Source of the DNA: Prorocentrum cordatum
Taxonomy: Eukaryota; Sar; Dinophyceae; Prorocentrales; Prorocentraceae
Length of the DNA stretch: 64,000 bases
Direction: 5' to 3'
NCBI GenBank assembly: GCA_963575745.1
Contig: CAUYUJ010014612.1
Span: 127,501-191,500 of the forward strand
The stretch's first letter is position 1; every line of letters begins with the position of its first letter. Under the pieces are notes generated by a model. The model had not been told where the DNA came from and made no database searches. It was given only the letters and a program-made list of their open reading frames with translations. The position numbers and the translations under genes were made by a program. Of this stretch, positions 48,313-60,060 are shown one piece after another.

Positions 48313-50838
48313 TTGGCAAGGTTTACCACTGACTTCACGCGAGGCTTAAGCATTCAGCAGCCTGAGAGATTCTGCAGGCTGCAACAGAGTGCCAGCTACA
48401 ACTGCGACGACTGCGCCAACACGGGGATGCAGGGCGCAGCTGGCACCTGGGAGGACGATGACACGCGTGAACTGCTAGCACAGAACCGCGCGCAGGCATA
48501 CATAAAGGGAAAGAATTGCAGATGGCTCTGCGAGATGTGCTGGGTCAGGTCCCTGGAGAGAAGGGGAGTCGAGGATCCCGACCCCAACCATGCTGACGGC
48601 GGTACTAAGAAGACTATGCAGCAGCTCCTGCAGGAGTACAAGCGCAGACTGGAAGAGACACGCGCACGCAAGAAAGCCCGAACCCTCCCATCACTGACCA
48701 GCCTACCGCTCGGGCTCGGGCGTCCTAACGAAGCTCCTACTCCTTCCACCTTGAAGGACATCGTCATGCGCGCGCCGCGCGCCTTCCAGCCATCAAGAGC
48801 CGGCACCACCCTCCCACCCCACGGGCTTGCTGATGGTAGGTTCAGTGCCGAAACGCATCGCACGAAAGTGTACTCAGCCACGTGCGACACCTGTCCCCCC
48901 GGGTCACCTTTGCTTGAATGGAAACCTGGCCGGCCTGCTCTCGGATGCTTCATTTGGCGCCCTGAGGCAGAAGCAATGTTCAACGAACAGACAGGCCTGC
49001 CACCGCGGGGTTTAATGCCTTCGCCATGGATCAAACAGCAGTGGAACGCGGAATGGGCCTGCAGGAGGTGCCTCGTACACATCTGGAACGTTGCACCTGG
49101 CGTCCTCGACCTCATTCTCGACCATTATTCAACCGAGGTATACCCCGCTATCCCTACCAAGCGGCAGACCACATCAGAAATGCCTGAGGACAGCTACAGC
49201 TACGACGTGTCCGCGCACCTCTCCCCCGGTAGCAGGGCGCCAGGGGAGGACGCGGACACACGTGTCCCACCCCACGAGGACCGCTCTGCACTGCACTACA
49301 AAAAGTCCGGCAAACAAGATGGTGCAGTCGACAGGACCTCCAACAGATACTCCCTCCACGACCTGCCTCCGCCCCCGGTTCCTCAGCTGCCCACGCTTTC
49401 CACTCTGTCTGGAAGGGGGCGAGTCAAGAGGCCCAGTTCGTGGCCTGGTGAAATACCTGGTCGAGTGGAGCCACGCAATATACACTCTCTGGGCCGCCTT
49501 TGCACGGCGCCAGGGGGAGAGCATTGAGGGCGACATAACCGACGAAACTAGGTGGCCGACCGAGCAGCTACTCCCCTTTTCTGGAGTCGGTATACGGAGA
49601 AGAAATCCCAATCGATGGCCGCCCTCCGCGCATCCCATGGGACGGGCAGAGGGCAGCGGCAGACAGGGTAGTCTCACACCTGGTGGGGAGCAACCCAAAG
49701 TATCAGGAGGACTGGGATCGCTACGCAGGCAACCTCGCCAACCAGAAAGGACAGGGCCCCTGCCGTCAGCCGCTGCACGTCCTCGCGGCGTTCCTCACCA
49801 GGCTGGAGAACTCCGACTTGACCAGAGGAACTATCGAGCACCTCGCCGCCCAGCCCCAGAATGAGACGGCTAGAGGCACAGCCCGTGACGAGTCTCCTGC
49901 CGCCAGCTGGCTCAACAGGCCCTGGAGGAAGGAATCGCCCGCAGCCGACCGCCATGTTGGGGATCACGGTGCACCCCCGACTCGCGCTAACGTGCCGCCC
50001 CAGCAGCCCGCCGTACCTGGCCAGTCCAATGCAGTCCCAGAAGAGGAGCCGTCCTCACCAGAGCGCCGGAATGGCGATGGCGATGTGGAAGGGATCGACT
50101 GGGGCGACGAGGCTGGCAAGAATTCCGAAGCGGACGCCCAGGCGAGCTCCAGCCCGCAGGACATCTCAGTTGACTCCGGATCGCAGGTCAGCCCTACCCA
50201 TCCGGAGGACGACGCCTGCGTTGCAGCCCCCACGGACGACGATGGCCCAGAGCCCCCCCCCCGCTCTCCCCTCAGGGCAGACGGAGAAGCCTGGTCCCGC
50301 CAGAGGAACACCCAGTGACGGGTGCACCCTAGGCGACCCCCGCCCCAGAGAGGGTCGGACCCGGAGCCTTCACGCAGGCAGCGACGGCAGGACTCTTAGA
50401 TACTCGGGGGGCGAAGGTGGCCGCCGTGCACCCACGGTTGACTAAGTCAGTACCAGACAGCGCTCAGCCACGCCGCCGCCTCGCAACTCATCCAGACCAT
50501 GGCGCAACACCCAGGACTCGTGGAACGACGCGCGGACTGCGACAATACCCGCAGCGCGCCCTGACGACCCCGTGAGAGGTCTCCCCATGTACTTGAGGTC
50601 TATCGACGAGGCAGACGTTGCAAGGGGCGAACCAGCACCCGACAAGATCACACGGATGCAGAAGGCGCTGGGAGGCGCGTTTAACGGAGCCTGGAGCGCC
50701 TGGGTCAGGAAGGCAGCCCTCAGTCAAGGGAGTACCTACATCAAGTCCTATCCCAGGTTAAACTCAGCACACCAATGCAGCGATTTCCTCCAGGCATGGA
50801 GCAAAATTGGATTTCACGTCTACAAGATGGATAGATAA
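48313..50838 (+). pseudogene. Broken gene with two Cys4 zinc-binding-like modules, family unknown
   Basis: A 404-codon open stretch (48313-49527, no ATG at its start) has CDDCANTG with CRWLCEMC (Cys31, 34, 69, 73, 76), and CDTCPPGS with WACRRCLVHIW (Cys191, 194, 250, 253). A basic helix of about 30 residues (MQQLLQEYKRRLEETRARKK) lies between. Protein-like sequence then moves to a second frame (about 49420-49590: LVEWSHAIYTLWAAF) and a third (49590-50318: PKYQEDWDRYAGNLANQ, acidic tail), and resumes after stops at 50572-50838 (MRGLPMYLRSIDEADVARGE). Paired CxxC motifs suggest structural zinc. Frame changes rather than splice sites at the joins favour a pseudogene or sequencing indels. A domesticated or decayed transposon protein is possible. 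Confidence 0.5.
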
Positions 50839-51558
50839 TTCCAACTCCACGTCGACTGGCCGAGTGTCATGGAGAAGCATCGCAAACTTACGCAACGCGA
50901 CGCCAGACCGCGCACCGCCGACGGGCCCGTCGGCAGCGGACGCCCACCCCCATGGACCGTCGAAGGCAAGGAGGTTGCAAGGGCCCCCCCCCCCATGGAC
51001 CACTGAAGGCAGGGATGCTGCATGGTCAGGGGCATCTGGGTCAGACGCACCGTGGCGTGCATGGCAGTCCTGGGGCGCGTGGGACCATCAGCGGGATACA
51101 TGGATTGACACTGACTGGAAGGCGAAGGGTAAGCGGTTTTCGCCCAGAGGGGAAACCCAGTACGCAGACAAGCGCCCGCGGGGGTGGGACTTCCGACCCA
51201 AGTGATCGGGGCGCAAGTGGGCCAGCTCGGTTCGCGCCCCCCCCCCCCCCCACCGCAAGCGTCGGGAACGCCGCGGCTCGCGCCGACATGGCTTTTTCCC
51301 CGTGCACGCTCTCGGCCGCCCCCCCCACCTCGCTTCTTCACAGTTACACAATATGAAAATACTCTCCCACTTCCCCTGATGGCGTCCCGAAGATGGCCGA
51401 CCCCCCCCCCGCGTACTGTTTTTTACACGCAGGATTCCCGGGAAACGGGTTTTCGCTTGCGTTTTTTTGTCCCAACCATCCTGTGGTGTTGCGTCCTCGT
51501 TTTGAAGAGACGGCGCCCCGCGTTCCTCACCTCCTCCTCCTCCCCCCCTCCCTCCTCC

Positions 51559-51593
<35 letters not shown>

Positions 51594-51599
51594 CCACCA
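50839..51599. other. Unassigned DNA
   Basis: The dipeptide-like repetition at 50935-51010 (CCCCCATGGACC twice) and C runs at 51235-51250 are the only structure seen. (CAT)n at 51560-51590 leads into the satellite. Confidence 0.45.
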
Positions 51600-53235
51600 C
51601 CAGTTTCGGCACACCCCGCACACGTTTCGTGGCCCCATGGGGAGCTCCACCGAAGGCCCCAGCGGCAGGGTTCGCATGCCTCCCCACCACCCATTTCGGC
51701 ACACCCCTCACACGTTTCGTGGCCCCATAAGGAGCTCCACCGAAGGCCCCAGTGGCAGGGTCGCATGCCTCCCACCACCCATTTCGGCACACCCCGCACA
51801 CGTTTCGTGGCCCCATAGGGAACTCCACCGAAGGCCCCAGTGGCATGCCGGCACACCCCTCACACGTTCGTGGCCCCATAGGGAGCTCCACCGAAGGCCC
51901 CAGTTTCGCATGCCTCCCCACCACCCATTTCGGCACACCCCTCACACGTTTCGTGGCCCCATAGGGAGCTCCACCGAAGGCCCCAGTGGCAGGGTTCGCA
52001 TGCCTCCCCACCACCCATTTCGGCACACCCCTCACACGTTTCGTGGCCCCATAGGGAGCTCCACCGAAGGCCCCAGTGGCAGGGTTCGCATGCCTCCCCA
52101 CCACCCATTTCGGCACACCCCTCACACGTTTCGTGGCCCCATAGGGAGCTCCACCGAAGGCCCCAGTGGCAGCGGTTCGCATGCCTCCCCACCACCCATT
52201 TCGGCACACCCCTCACACGTTTCGTGGCCCCATAGGGAGCTCCACCGAAGGCCCCAGTGGCTGCGTTCGCATGCCTCCCCACCACCCATTTCGGCACACC
52301 CCTCACACGTTTCGTGGCCCCATAGGGAGCTCCACCGAAGGCCCCAGTGGCTGCGTTCGCATGCCTCCCCACCCCCATTTCGGCACACCCCTCACACGTT
52401 TCGTGGCCCCATAGGGAGCTCCACCGAAGGCCCCAGTGGCAGGTTCGCATGCTTCCCCACCCATTTCGGCACACCCCTCACACGTTTCGTGGCCCCATAG
52501 GGAGCTCCACCGAAGGCCCCAGTGGCAGGGTTCGCATGCCTCCCCACCACCCATTTCGGCACACCCCTCACACGTTTCGTGGCCCCATAGGGAGCTCCAC
52601 CGAAGGCCCCAGTGGCAGGGTTCGCATGCCTCCCCACCACCCATTTCGGCACACCCCTCACACGTTTCGTGGCCCCATAGGGAGCTCCACCGAAGGCCCC
52701 AGTGGCAGGGTTCGCATGCCTCCCCACCACCCATTTCGGCACACCCCTCACACGTTTCGTGGCCCCATAGGGAGCTCCACCGAAGGCCCCAGTGGCAGGG
52801 TTCGCATGCGCCCCCACCACCCATTTCGGCACATCCGTCAAACGTTTCGTGGCCCCATGGGGATTTCCACTGCAGGCCCCAGTGACTGGGTTCGCATGCG
52901 CCCCACACACATTCCGGCACACCCCTCACACGTTTCGCGGCCCCATAGGGAGCTCCACCGAAGGACCCAGTGGCTGCGTTCGCATGCCGCCCCCACACCC
53001 ATGTCGGCACACCCCTCACGCGTTTCGTGGCCCCACAGGGAGCTCCACCGAAGGCCAGCGGCTGCGTTCCCATGCCGCCCCCACACCAACTTCGGTGCAC
53101 CCCTCACACGTTTCGTGGCCCCATAAGGAGCTCCACCGAAGGCCCCAGCGGCAACGTTCGCATGCCGCCCCCACACCCATGTCGGCACACCCCTCAAACG
53201 GTTCGTGGCCCCATAGGGAGATCCACCGAAGACGG
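51600..53235 (+). repeat. 90-bp satellite array, about 19 copies
   Basis: The unit contains TTCGCATGCCTCCCCACCAC, TTTCGGCACACCCCTCACAC and GTTTCGTGGCCCCATAGGGA (for example starts at 51995 and 52085, 90 bp apart). Copies 51900-52800 are nearly identical; outer copies have diverged or are shortened (for example 51845). Because 90 is a multiple of three, both strands stay open with 30-residue peptide repeats (plus: HTPHTFRGPIGSSTEGPSG). A repeat protein cannot be excluded, but indels shift the frame between copies. Confidence 0.92.
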
Positions 53236-53480
53236 TACTCACACCAGCATTACTCACAACTGCATATGGTTGGGTCCTTCGCCAGGCTACTTTTTTTAAT
53301 GCTGCTCTCGCTGAGGCGCCGGCCTCATTTCTGCCCCCGAATCGTTCCGAATCGTGCTCCCGCTGCAGCGTGGGCCTCATTTTCGGATCGGTGTTTGGCC
53401 TCCGTCGTCAGGATGGCGTTCTCGCCCCAGCGCGGGCCTCTTTCTCGCGCGCCCATCCGCCCGCCACCACCGCGCCGCAC
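53236..53480. other. Unassigned DNA
   Basis: Three short GGGCCTCaTTTC-type repeats (near 53315, 53373 and 53425). No gene. Confidence 0.4.
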
Positions 53481-53620
53481 CACCACCACCACCACCACCA
53501 CCATCACAACCACCACCAGCACCACCACCACCAGCACCACCACCACCACCACCAACAACACCACCACAACCACGCACACACGCACGCACGCACGCACGCG
53601 CAACACCACCCACTACGCAC
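53481..53620 (+). repeat. (CCA)n then (ACGC)n microsatellite
   Basis: CCACCA with CAG/CAA interruptions to about 53570, then ACGCACGC to 53602. Confidence 0.9.
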
Positions 53621-53785
53621 GCGCGCGCGGAGCCACAGGTCCGCTACGACACGCGTCCGCGGATAGAGAAAATCAGCGCCATGGTAAGGGATGGGGGGGA
53701 GGGGTAGGACGTCAGATATGACGCGAGCGCACCTAGCTTGTCCCCACCACCTCCGCTGTCGCCCGTCCTCTGATGAGGGTGGTAC

Positions 53786-54070
53786 GTGCAGCCCTTCTGC
53801 GGCTCGAGTCCATCTCTGGTGCTCTGGACCATGTCAGTTCTCAGAGTCGCGACTCGGCCCGTCATGGAACGCAGCGCGCGCCTCCTGGACAACAATGATC
53901 TCGGACAGCTGGGCGCAGCCTCCACCTCCTCATACACGGTGGTTTCTATTGCGCTGACCCTGTGGGCCATCTGGGATCCCGCTGCGCCTGGTGGAGCCCG
54001 CTGGGTTGGCAGCCCCGTGGTCCTCAATCGGCCCTTCGCCTCGAGCAGCGATGTTGAGCTTGTGGATTGA
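53786..54070 (+). CDS. Hypothetical protein fragment or exon
   Basis: A 94-codon frame whose second half has natural composition: MERSARLLDNNDLGQLGAAS and VVSIALTLWAIWDPAAPGGA, including one hydrophobic stretch (VVSIALTLWAIW). It is flanked by GC-rich sequence without repeats. The minus-strand frame over the same bases is also open (53644-54150) and cannot be ruled out. The family was not recognised. Confidence 0.22.
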   Translation: MQPFCGSSPSLVLWTMSVLRVATRPVMERSARLLDNNDLGQLGAASTSSYTVVSIALTLWAIWDPAAPGGARWVGSPVVLNRPFASSSDVELVD

Positions 54071-54560
54071 GGCCGGCGGGGAGCGTCAGCCACCCCACGG
54101 TCGAAGTTTTCCATATGGATGCTCCTGGCTACGACATGGGTAAGTTTCATCGCAGCGCTAGGCTTCGGCCATAATGCCCCGTGCTACCTCCTTTGGGTCT
54201 GTGGTGCACTAATACACGTGCGCCGCGAACTAGACAGGCCACGCTGGTCTCGTGGATCCACTCTGGACGGAGTGCCCGGTGGCTGAAATAGCCCCCCCCC
54301 CCCCCGCGTCCTACCCCGTCTGGCATCGAGGTCGGCAATGACTGGGTAACCTACTGCCGCACCGCCAGCCCATAGACCTGACCACCCCACGGGACAGGGG
54401 GCCGCCAGTGCTGCCCCTCAGGGGCACCCACTTTGGACGGCAGGGACTGGTGGCTGAAACAACCTACCTCCAGCGCTCCACCTTTCAATAGCATATGGCT
54501 CGACAGCAGGTGGGGGTCGCCTACCGTGTCCAACGACCGCTGGCTTCTCCCCTGCATCTT
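54071..54560. other. Unassigned DNA
   Basis: C14 run at 54292-54305; two similar GGACGGAGTGCCCGGTGGCTGA-like segments (near 54266 and 54434). No gene. Confidence 0.4.
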
Positions 54561-55410
54561 ACCACTTAAGGTCTCTGCGGCTCTTGGCCGCGCCCCTCTC
54601 CGACAAGTCCACCACTCCGTGCAGCTCTTGGCGGCGTCCCCCATCCTGATCACCGAGTTCGATCCTGCCCCGCGAAGGCGACTGGGCTGTCACCCAGCGC
54701 CGGGTTGGACTTGCTTCCCCTCCTCCTCCTCCTTCCCCCGCTCTCCATTCACTTGTTTCTGCAGCTCTTGGCTGCGCCCTCAACGAAGTGTGCCTTGGCT
54801 GGGAATTCGACAGTGCTTTGGTCGAGTCCAAGCGTGGGGGCCCCGGGCACGGTTGCCGTGCCGCGGCGCCTGGTTGCACCCCCCACCTTCATTCACAAGT
54901 CTCTGCGGCTCTTGGCTGCGCCCCCAGCGTTGTGAAGGGACATCGCGACAGGGGAGCTGACAGTTTCAGCCACCCCTGCGGGTCACTATGGCCCTCAGCG
55001 AAGCGTGCATTGGTAAAGGACGTGCCAGCGCCGTGGCACGGTCCACGCGCGGAGGCCCCGGGCATGGCTGTCGTGCCAGCGGCACTTGGTTGCACCCCCC
55101 GCGTTCATTCACAAGTCTCTGCGGCTCTTGGCTGCGCCCCCAGCGTTGTGAAGGGGCATCGTGACTGGGGAGCTGACAGATTCAGCCACCCCAGCGGGTC
55201 ACAATGCCCCAGAGCGAAGCGTGCCTCGGCTGAGGACGTGCCGGCGCCGTGGCACGGTCCAAGCGTGGAGGCATGGCCGTCGCGCCAACGGCACTTGGTT
55301 GCACCCCCCACGTTCATTCACGAGTCTCTGCGGCTCTTGGCTGCGCCCCCAGCGTTGCGACGGGACATAGTGACTGCGGAGCTGACAGGTTCAGCCACCA
55401 CAGCGGGTCA
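54561..55410 (+). repeat. About 210-bp tandem repeat (3 good copies plus older ones)
   Basis: TCTCTGCGGCTCTTGGCTGC recurs at about 54900, 55116 and 55325 (periods 216 and 209), with the whole interval repeated (CGTTGTGAAGGG, GGGGAGCTGACAG, TTCAGCCACCCC, GTTGCACCCCCC, GTTCATTCAC). Diverged starts lie at 54571 and 54758. Confidence 0.85.
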
Positions 55411-55770
55411 CAATGGCCCAGAATCTTGTTCCCAGCCGTGCCAGCAGACAACTAGGTCCTCATCGCGTCGCACAGAGCCCCCCTGCGCTAGACACCACAG
55501 CAGCGATTTCCCCCAGACTCCCCGGCCGGACATGACGTGGTGCATCGGCTGGTCGCCAGCTGAGCACGCTGTCGCGACGACGCGTGGGAGTGGTTTCCAC
55601 CCCTCCCCACGGTCACCGCCACAGCGGCCAGCGGGCCACCCCCACCTGCGGGTCTGGCCCACATGGTACGTTTCAGGGCGCTACAGGGGCTGGACTTCGG
55701 TAAGGTGAAGACTGGCGCACCTCACCCGCTTCTGGTACCACCCGATGTCGGGCCTGGCATGGGCGTGTTC
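55411..55770. other. Unassigned DNA
   Basis: No feature seen. Confidence 0.4.
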
Positions 55771-55774
55771 CTGC

Positions 55775-56095
55775 ACAAGTGGTTCATCCTTTGGCGGGTC
55801 ATCGCGGTTCCCCCGGCTGGTCCTTCGCACGGGTGCCTCGGTCAAAGCATGCAACTTTGTGCCCCCGATCTTCCGTGTCGGATAAGTTGCACGCGGTGGA
55901 CGCCGGCGGCTTCGACGTCAGGTTCGCTGGCTGGTATCGTCGCCCTCGCGTTCAAGCTCCTGCACAAGTGGTTCATCCTTTGGCAGGTCATCGCGGTTCC
56001 CCCGGCTGGCCCCTCGTTCAGGTGCCTCGGCCAGCGCTTGCAACTTTGCGCCCCCGATCTTCGTGTCGGACAAGTTGCATGCTGTGGACACTGAC
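55775..56095 (+). repeat. About 188-bp tandem duplication
   Basis: AAGTGGTTCATCCTTTGGCG and the following TCATCGCGGTTCCCCCGGCT occur at about 55778 and 55966, with matching GATAAGTTGCACGC / GACAAGTTGCATGC downstream. Confidence 0.8.
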
Positions 56096-57040
56096 GGCAT
56101 TGACGACAGGTCCGCTGACTGGGTACCAGTCGCTCTCACGCCCAAGAGCGGCAGACTTGACGTCTACAGCAGTGAGTCACCGCGTGTGAGGCTTCTCTTT
56201 GTGCCTGTCTCCTTTTCCGGCCGCCGGGTGCCCTTCTGGTGTCCGCTGTGTCTCTCCTGTTCCCTCTTGCCTCACCTGCATTGTGTTGTGCTTGGACGGT
56301 GCTGGCCACGCCTGGCCACCCCGTGCCGCTACAGCGCGGCGTGCTTGACGCCTTTTCGTGCTGTGCGGTTCGGCCGGAGCTTGGCGCCGTTTGTGCGACT
56401 GCTCCTTTCCGTCCGCTTCCGGCACCGTGCTTGCGTCCCCATCCGCTGGGCCGCCTGCGTCGGTCCCCAATGAGGGTCACTTTTTCCTTGGCATGTGCAC
56501 TCGCTACAGCGGCCTATGCGCCTCTGCAGCCAATTATCTCGCTCTGTGGCCCAGACGTCATTCCCGCTCGCTGGATCTGTCTTTCGAGCCGCCGAACGAA
56601 AAAAGTAAGCATTCAGCGTCGTGGCGCATGCAATATGCACCGAAAGAAACGCTTCACGGAATGCGCACTGAAATAAAGAACAGATCCATGTTATCAAAGG
56701 GTAAGTCTAAAATCTCAAGTCTTAGGCTAATCCTTGTACTTCTATGCCATATCTCAAGCCTTGCGTTAGCACATGCGGATCCTCTGGGAAGGCGTGATCG
56801 TCTAAGCGGCCCCAGGCTGGGGAGGTCGCTATGGGCGCAGACTGGCTGGGCAACGCTGTCGGCACGCCCCCGCGGCGGAGTGCGCGTCGTGGCGCGGGGC
56901 CCCTGCCCGTGGAGCTGCCAGTGCAGCGGGCCATCGAGCGGGCAGAGCTGCGGTCCTTCCCGGTCGCTCTAAGGCACGCCGAGATCAGGCAATGGGCGGC
57001 TGCGAGCCGCTTTAGATCTACACTGACCACGTGACCACCT
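56096..57040. other. Unassigned DNA
   Basis: 56580-56770 is A/T-richer than its surroundings. No gene recognised. Confidence 0.4.
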
Positions 57041-57059
57041 GGCCATCGTCACGGGCCTC

Positions 57060-57450
57060 GAGCGAGGGCGGCGGCGGCGCCATTGCGGGCAGCGGGCGCG
57101 CGCGGACGCCCGGCGCTTGATCCGGCTCGCCAGCGACGACAAGGACGTGCCGCTGGGCGCGGTGGAGCACTGCAGGGCGCGCCGCAGTCTAGCGGCCATC
57201 GAGGCGCTGGAGCCCGTGGAGCGGCGGGCGGCGCAAGGCAACAGGGCGGTCGACGCGCTCGCCAGGCTGACAGCCGAAGGAGACGTTGGTTTCGGCAGGG
57301 AGCCGGCCGTGCCAGAAGCTGCCGACAGGGTGGCCTGGGCGCTACACAATATCGGCCAGTGGCACGAGCAGACCGAGATTTGGGGCGACACCGCGGAGCG
57401 CCCAGAGCAGCGGGAGGGCGGGGTGGGCCGCGGGTGTATCCCTCGCCCCT
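57060..57450 (+). pseudogene. Coding-like remnant, possibly retroelement-derived
   Basis: The frame through 57117 reads SLAAIEALEPVERRAAQGNR, then VDALARLTAEGDVGFGREPA and VAWALHNIGQWHEQTEIWGD. The composition and the GN..VDALA phrase are reminiscent of the end of LINE RNase H domains (GN..ADxLA), but no catalytic motif is present. It decays after 57450. This is a guess from style; other explanations are open. Confidence 0.25.
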
Positions 57451-57884
57451 GCGGAGCACGACCTGGAGGAGATCGAGCGTGGAGAATCGAGGTGCCGACG
57501 GCGTGGCCGACGCGCGTTCGCAGCGGTCCCCAGAAGCACTTGTGCCGGAGCGCGTGCAACCCCAAGCCGTGGAGGCGCCTGGGCGACCGCGCTGAGGATG
57601 GTGGCATCAGGGCCCTGGGAATGCGGGTGGGCAGCTGCAGCCTCGGCGCCGAAAGAGGGTGCCACGGGGCGCCCCCCGGCAGCGGCCGACCAGAGGCCCG
57701 CGCCCGCACCTTCGAGGAGAAGGCGGCGCACCCTCGAGGCAGCGCGGGAGGACCACGGTGACAGCGCGGAGAAGGCAGCAGCGGTTTCGGCGACCAGCCC
57801 GGATCAGCAGGGACGCGGCGAAGGGGCCCCATTTGATCAGCGGGCGGAGTCGAAAGCCCCCGCCAATGGTGGTGGAATGGACTG

Positions 57885-58307
57885 GTGGTCCGACATCGAG
57901 CCGAGCGCCCGGCGCGCTATGCGGCGACGTGGCTGACGACGCGGCCGCGAATCCCCCGACCCAGCTGGCGACGCGAGAAGGTGGGCGCGGCCTGGGGCGC
58001 CGACAGGCAGGCGGCAGTGCGCGACGGAGTATTGCGCGATGCTCGCGGAGCGCGACCTGGCCCCGGTCCAGCGGCGTGGATTTTGCTGGGTGCGGATCGC
58101 CAATGGACGGAGCTGTGCGAGCCCTTGGTCGTCAATGCCCTGCGCGCCCCTCAGTTCGACCCGCTTTTTGGGGGCCCGGCGGAGGCGGGCGCGGAGCGAG
58201 AGCGATGGCGGAGCGCAGCGGAGCTCCGCCGCGAGGCCTGGCTGGCCTCAGAGGCGAGGCGCCTCGGGCGCTGGCGAAGGCTGCAGGATCTGGAGGGCGG
58301 CGCATAA
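57885..58307 (+). pseudogene. Coding-like remnant ending before the TIR segment
   Basis: The last 80 residues of a 140-codon frame look protein-like: ADRQWTELCEPLVVNALRAP, then a charged helix RWRSAAELRREAWLASEARR and stop. It may be the 3' end of the same decayed gene as 57060-57450. Arg/Ala bias from GC content lowers confidence. Confidence 0.22.
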
Positions 58308-59372
58308 CCCGGATAAGCGATTAAGGACCCCCCCCCCCTCTCCGGTGAAAAGATAACGCACCCGGCACCCGGAAGCGTTATCCTGGCACCAGGAGGGGGT
58401 GCACCCTCCTGAAAGAATGAGGAAACGCATGCGGAGGAGTCAGAGACCTTCAGTGGCCGCGCGTCTTTCCAGTGCTCGACCCTCGCTGTTCGGTGCCGTA
58501 ACCATGTACACTGATCCACTCCTACTCTGGCTCGGGGATTTATTTTGGTCCTGCCGGGTGCTAAGATAACGCCGCGGTGCGGGGTGGGGGCGATACCCTG
58601 GGATGGACCACCTCCTACGACGGCCGAAAAAAATATGTTTCCCAAAGGGGTTGCAATAGAAATCTCATTAGAAAAATGGGGGCTGGAGGAAGAGAAGGAG
58701 GAGGAGGAGGAGGAGGAGGAAGAGGAGGAGGAGGACACGGAGGAGGACGCGCTCACAGACAAGGCTCCCGCCTTGGACTTCCTCCGTACTCAGGCCTTGG
58801 GGGTACTCTGCGAGGGTCACTGCGAGGGTCACAAGTTCTCCTTAGCTTTTCCTTAGTTGTCCTTAGCTTGTCCTTAGCTTTTCCTTTGTTTTCTTCAGCT
58901 TTTCTTAAGTTTTCCTTAGTTTTCCTTGGCTTTTCCTTAGCTTTTCAATAGTTTTCCTTAGCTTTTCATTAGTTGTCCTTAGCTTTTCTCAGCTGTTCCT
59001 TAGCTTTTCTTCGCTTTTCTTAGCTTTTCTTGATCTTGTCCTTAGCTTTTCTTAGCTTTTTCCTAGCTTGTCTTAGCCTTTCCTCAGCTTTCCTCCGCTT
59101 TTCTGAGCTTTTTCTTAGCTTTTCTAACCTTTTCCCTTAGCTTTTCTAAGTTTTTCCTTATTCGTATTCGTATTCTTATGTTCATTACAATTCTAATTGG
59201 GATGCCACCCGAGGCGGGGCGCTGGAATTATTTATGTTCCTTCCATGTGCGCGGTGCTAATAATATCGCTCGGCGAACCCCCCCCAAAAAAAAAATAATT
59301 ATTTAATTACGGCGCGGTGCTAATGATAACGCCGGGGGGTTCCTTAATTGCTTCTCCGGGTTATCGGCGCGA
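58296..59372. mobile_element. TIR-bounded segment of 1.08 kb
   Basis: The left end (58296-58338: GGCGCATAACCCGGATAAGC, GATTAAGGACCCCCC) is inverted at the right end (59333-59372: GGGGGGTTCCTTAATTGCTT, CTCCGGGTTATCGGCGC), about 38 bp with few mismatches. Inside are GATAACGC motifs, a hairpin CAGGAGGGGGTGCACCCTCC, a (GGA)n tract (58690-58740) and the CTTAGCTTTTC minisatellite. No transposase is visible. TSD not clear. Confidence 0.6.
58835..59165 (+). repeat. CTTAGCTTTTC pyrimidine-rich minisatellite
   Basis: About 25 degenerate units of 11-16 bp (CCTTAGCTTTTC, CCTTAGTTTTC). AT-rich, strongly strand-asymmetric, with almost no A or G beyond the TAG of each unit. Confidence 0.88.
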
Positions 59373-60060
59373 GTCAATGCTTACCAGACAATCGGAACGA
59401 ATCAACCGCGCCCCTGGAGGGCGTCGAGGGCTGTGGCCCGCGGCGGGCCCTGGACGGGCGCGCGTTGAGCGCCGTGTTGGTCGCGGGCTGAAGCGAGATG
59501 AACTAACGTATGCCAGTGTGTCCGCACGGCTTGAGGCTGGTGCTTCCGTCGATGGTTGTAGCGCGCGCGAGCTCGGCGGCTTTCATTGCTGGCGTCGCTG
59601 GACAGGGAATTGCAGGTCCTCGCTCGCCCTCTAGGGCCTGGTCCCGTTCCGAACAAACACTACTGTCAAGACACATTTAGTGTGAGGCGCCATTGGGGGC
59701 CTCGCGATGGCTGCGCGGTCGGGAGTTCCTTGCAGCGCGGGGCGGTGCCAGCATCGTGCGCGCGCGCGTTGGCAGGTCATTCCGCTATCTACGTGGCGAG
59801 GTTTGTGCGTTTATGTGATTTTCGTTTTGCGCGTGTGCTGTGCCCAGTGAGGCCTCCTGCCTCGCGTGCCTGGCGCTCCGCTGGTTTGCCCGGCGCGCGC
59901 GCGGCGCGCGTTTGTCGCGGGTGGCCTTCGATGTTTTCGTGGTTGTTGTTCCCAGCCCTCCCGCGCGTTAGGTCCTCGCTTTGAGTTCGGGCCTTCTCCT
60001 CTTCTCTCGTCTCCTCATCTCACCCTCAATTTGTAGCCGCGTCGAGGCAATTTCAGGGCG
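59373..60060. other. Unassigned DNA
   Basis: GC-rich (CGCGCGCGC words near 59760 and 59900). No gene recognised. Confidence 0.4.

Noticed and set aside
51184-53721. A large repeat protein from the 90-bp satellite (plus or minus strand)
   Set aside because: Indels between copies shift the frame, both strands are equally open, and the diverged array elsewhere shows no codon-level constraint.
57342-57832. Minus-strand frames over the coding-like remnant at 57060-57450
   Set aside because: Arg/Ala/Pro-rich shadows of a GC-rich plus-strand remnant.
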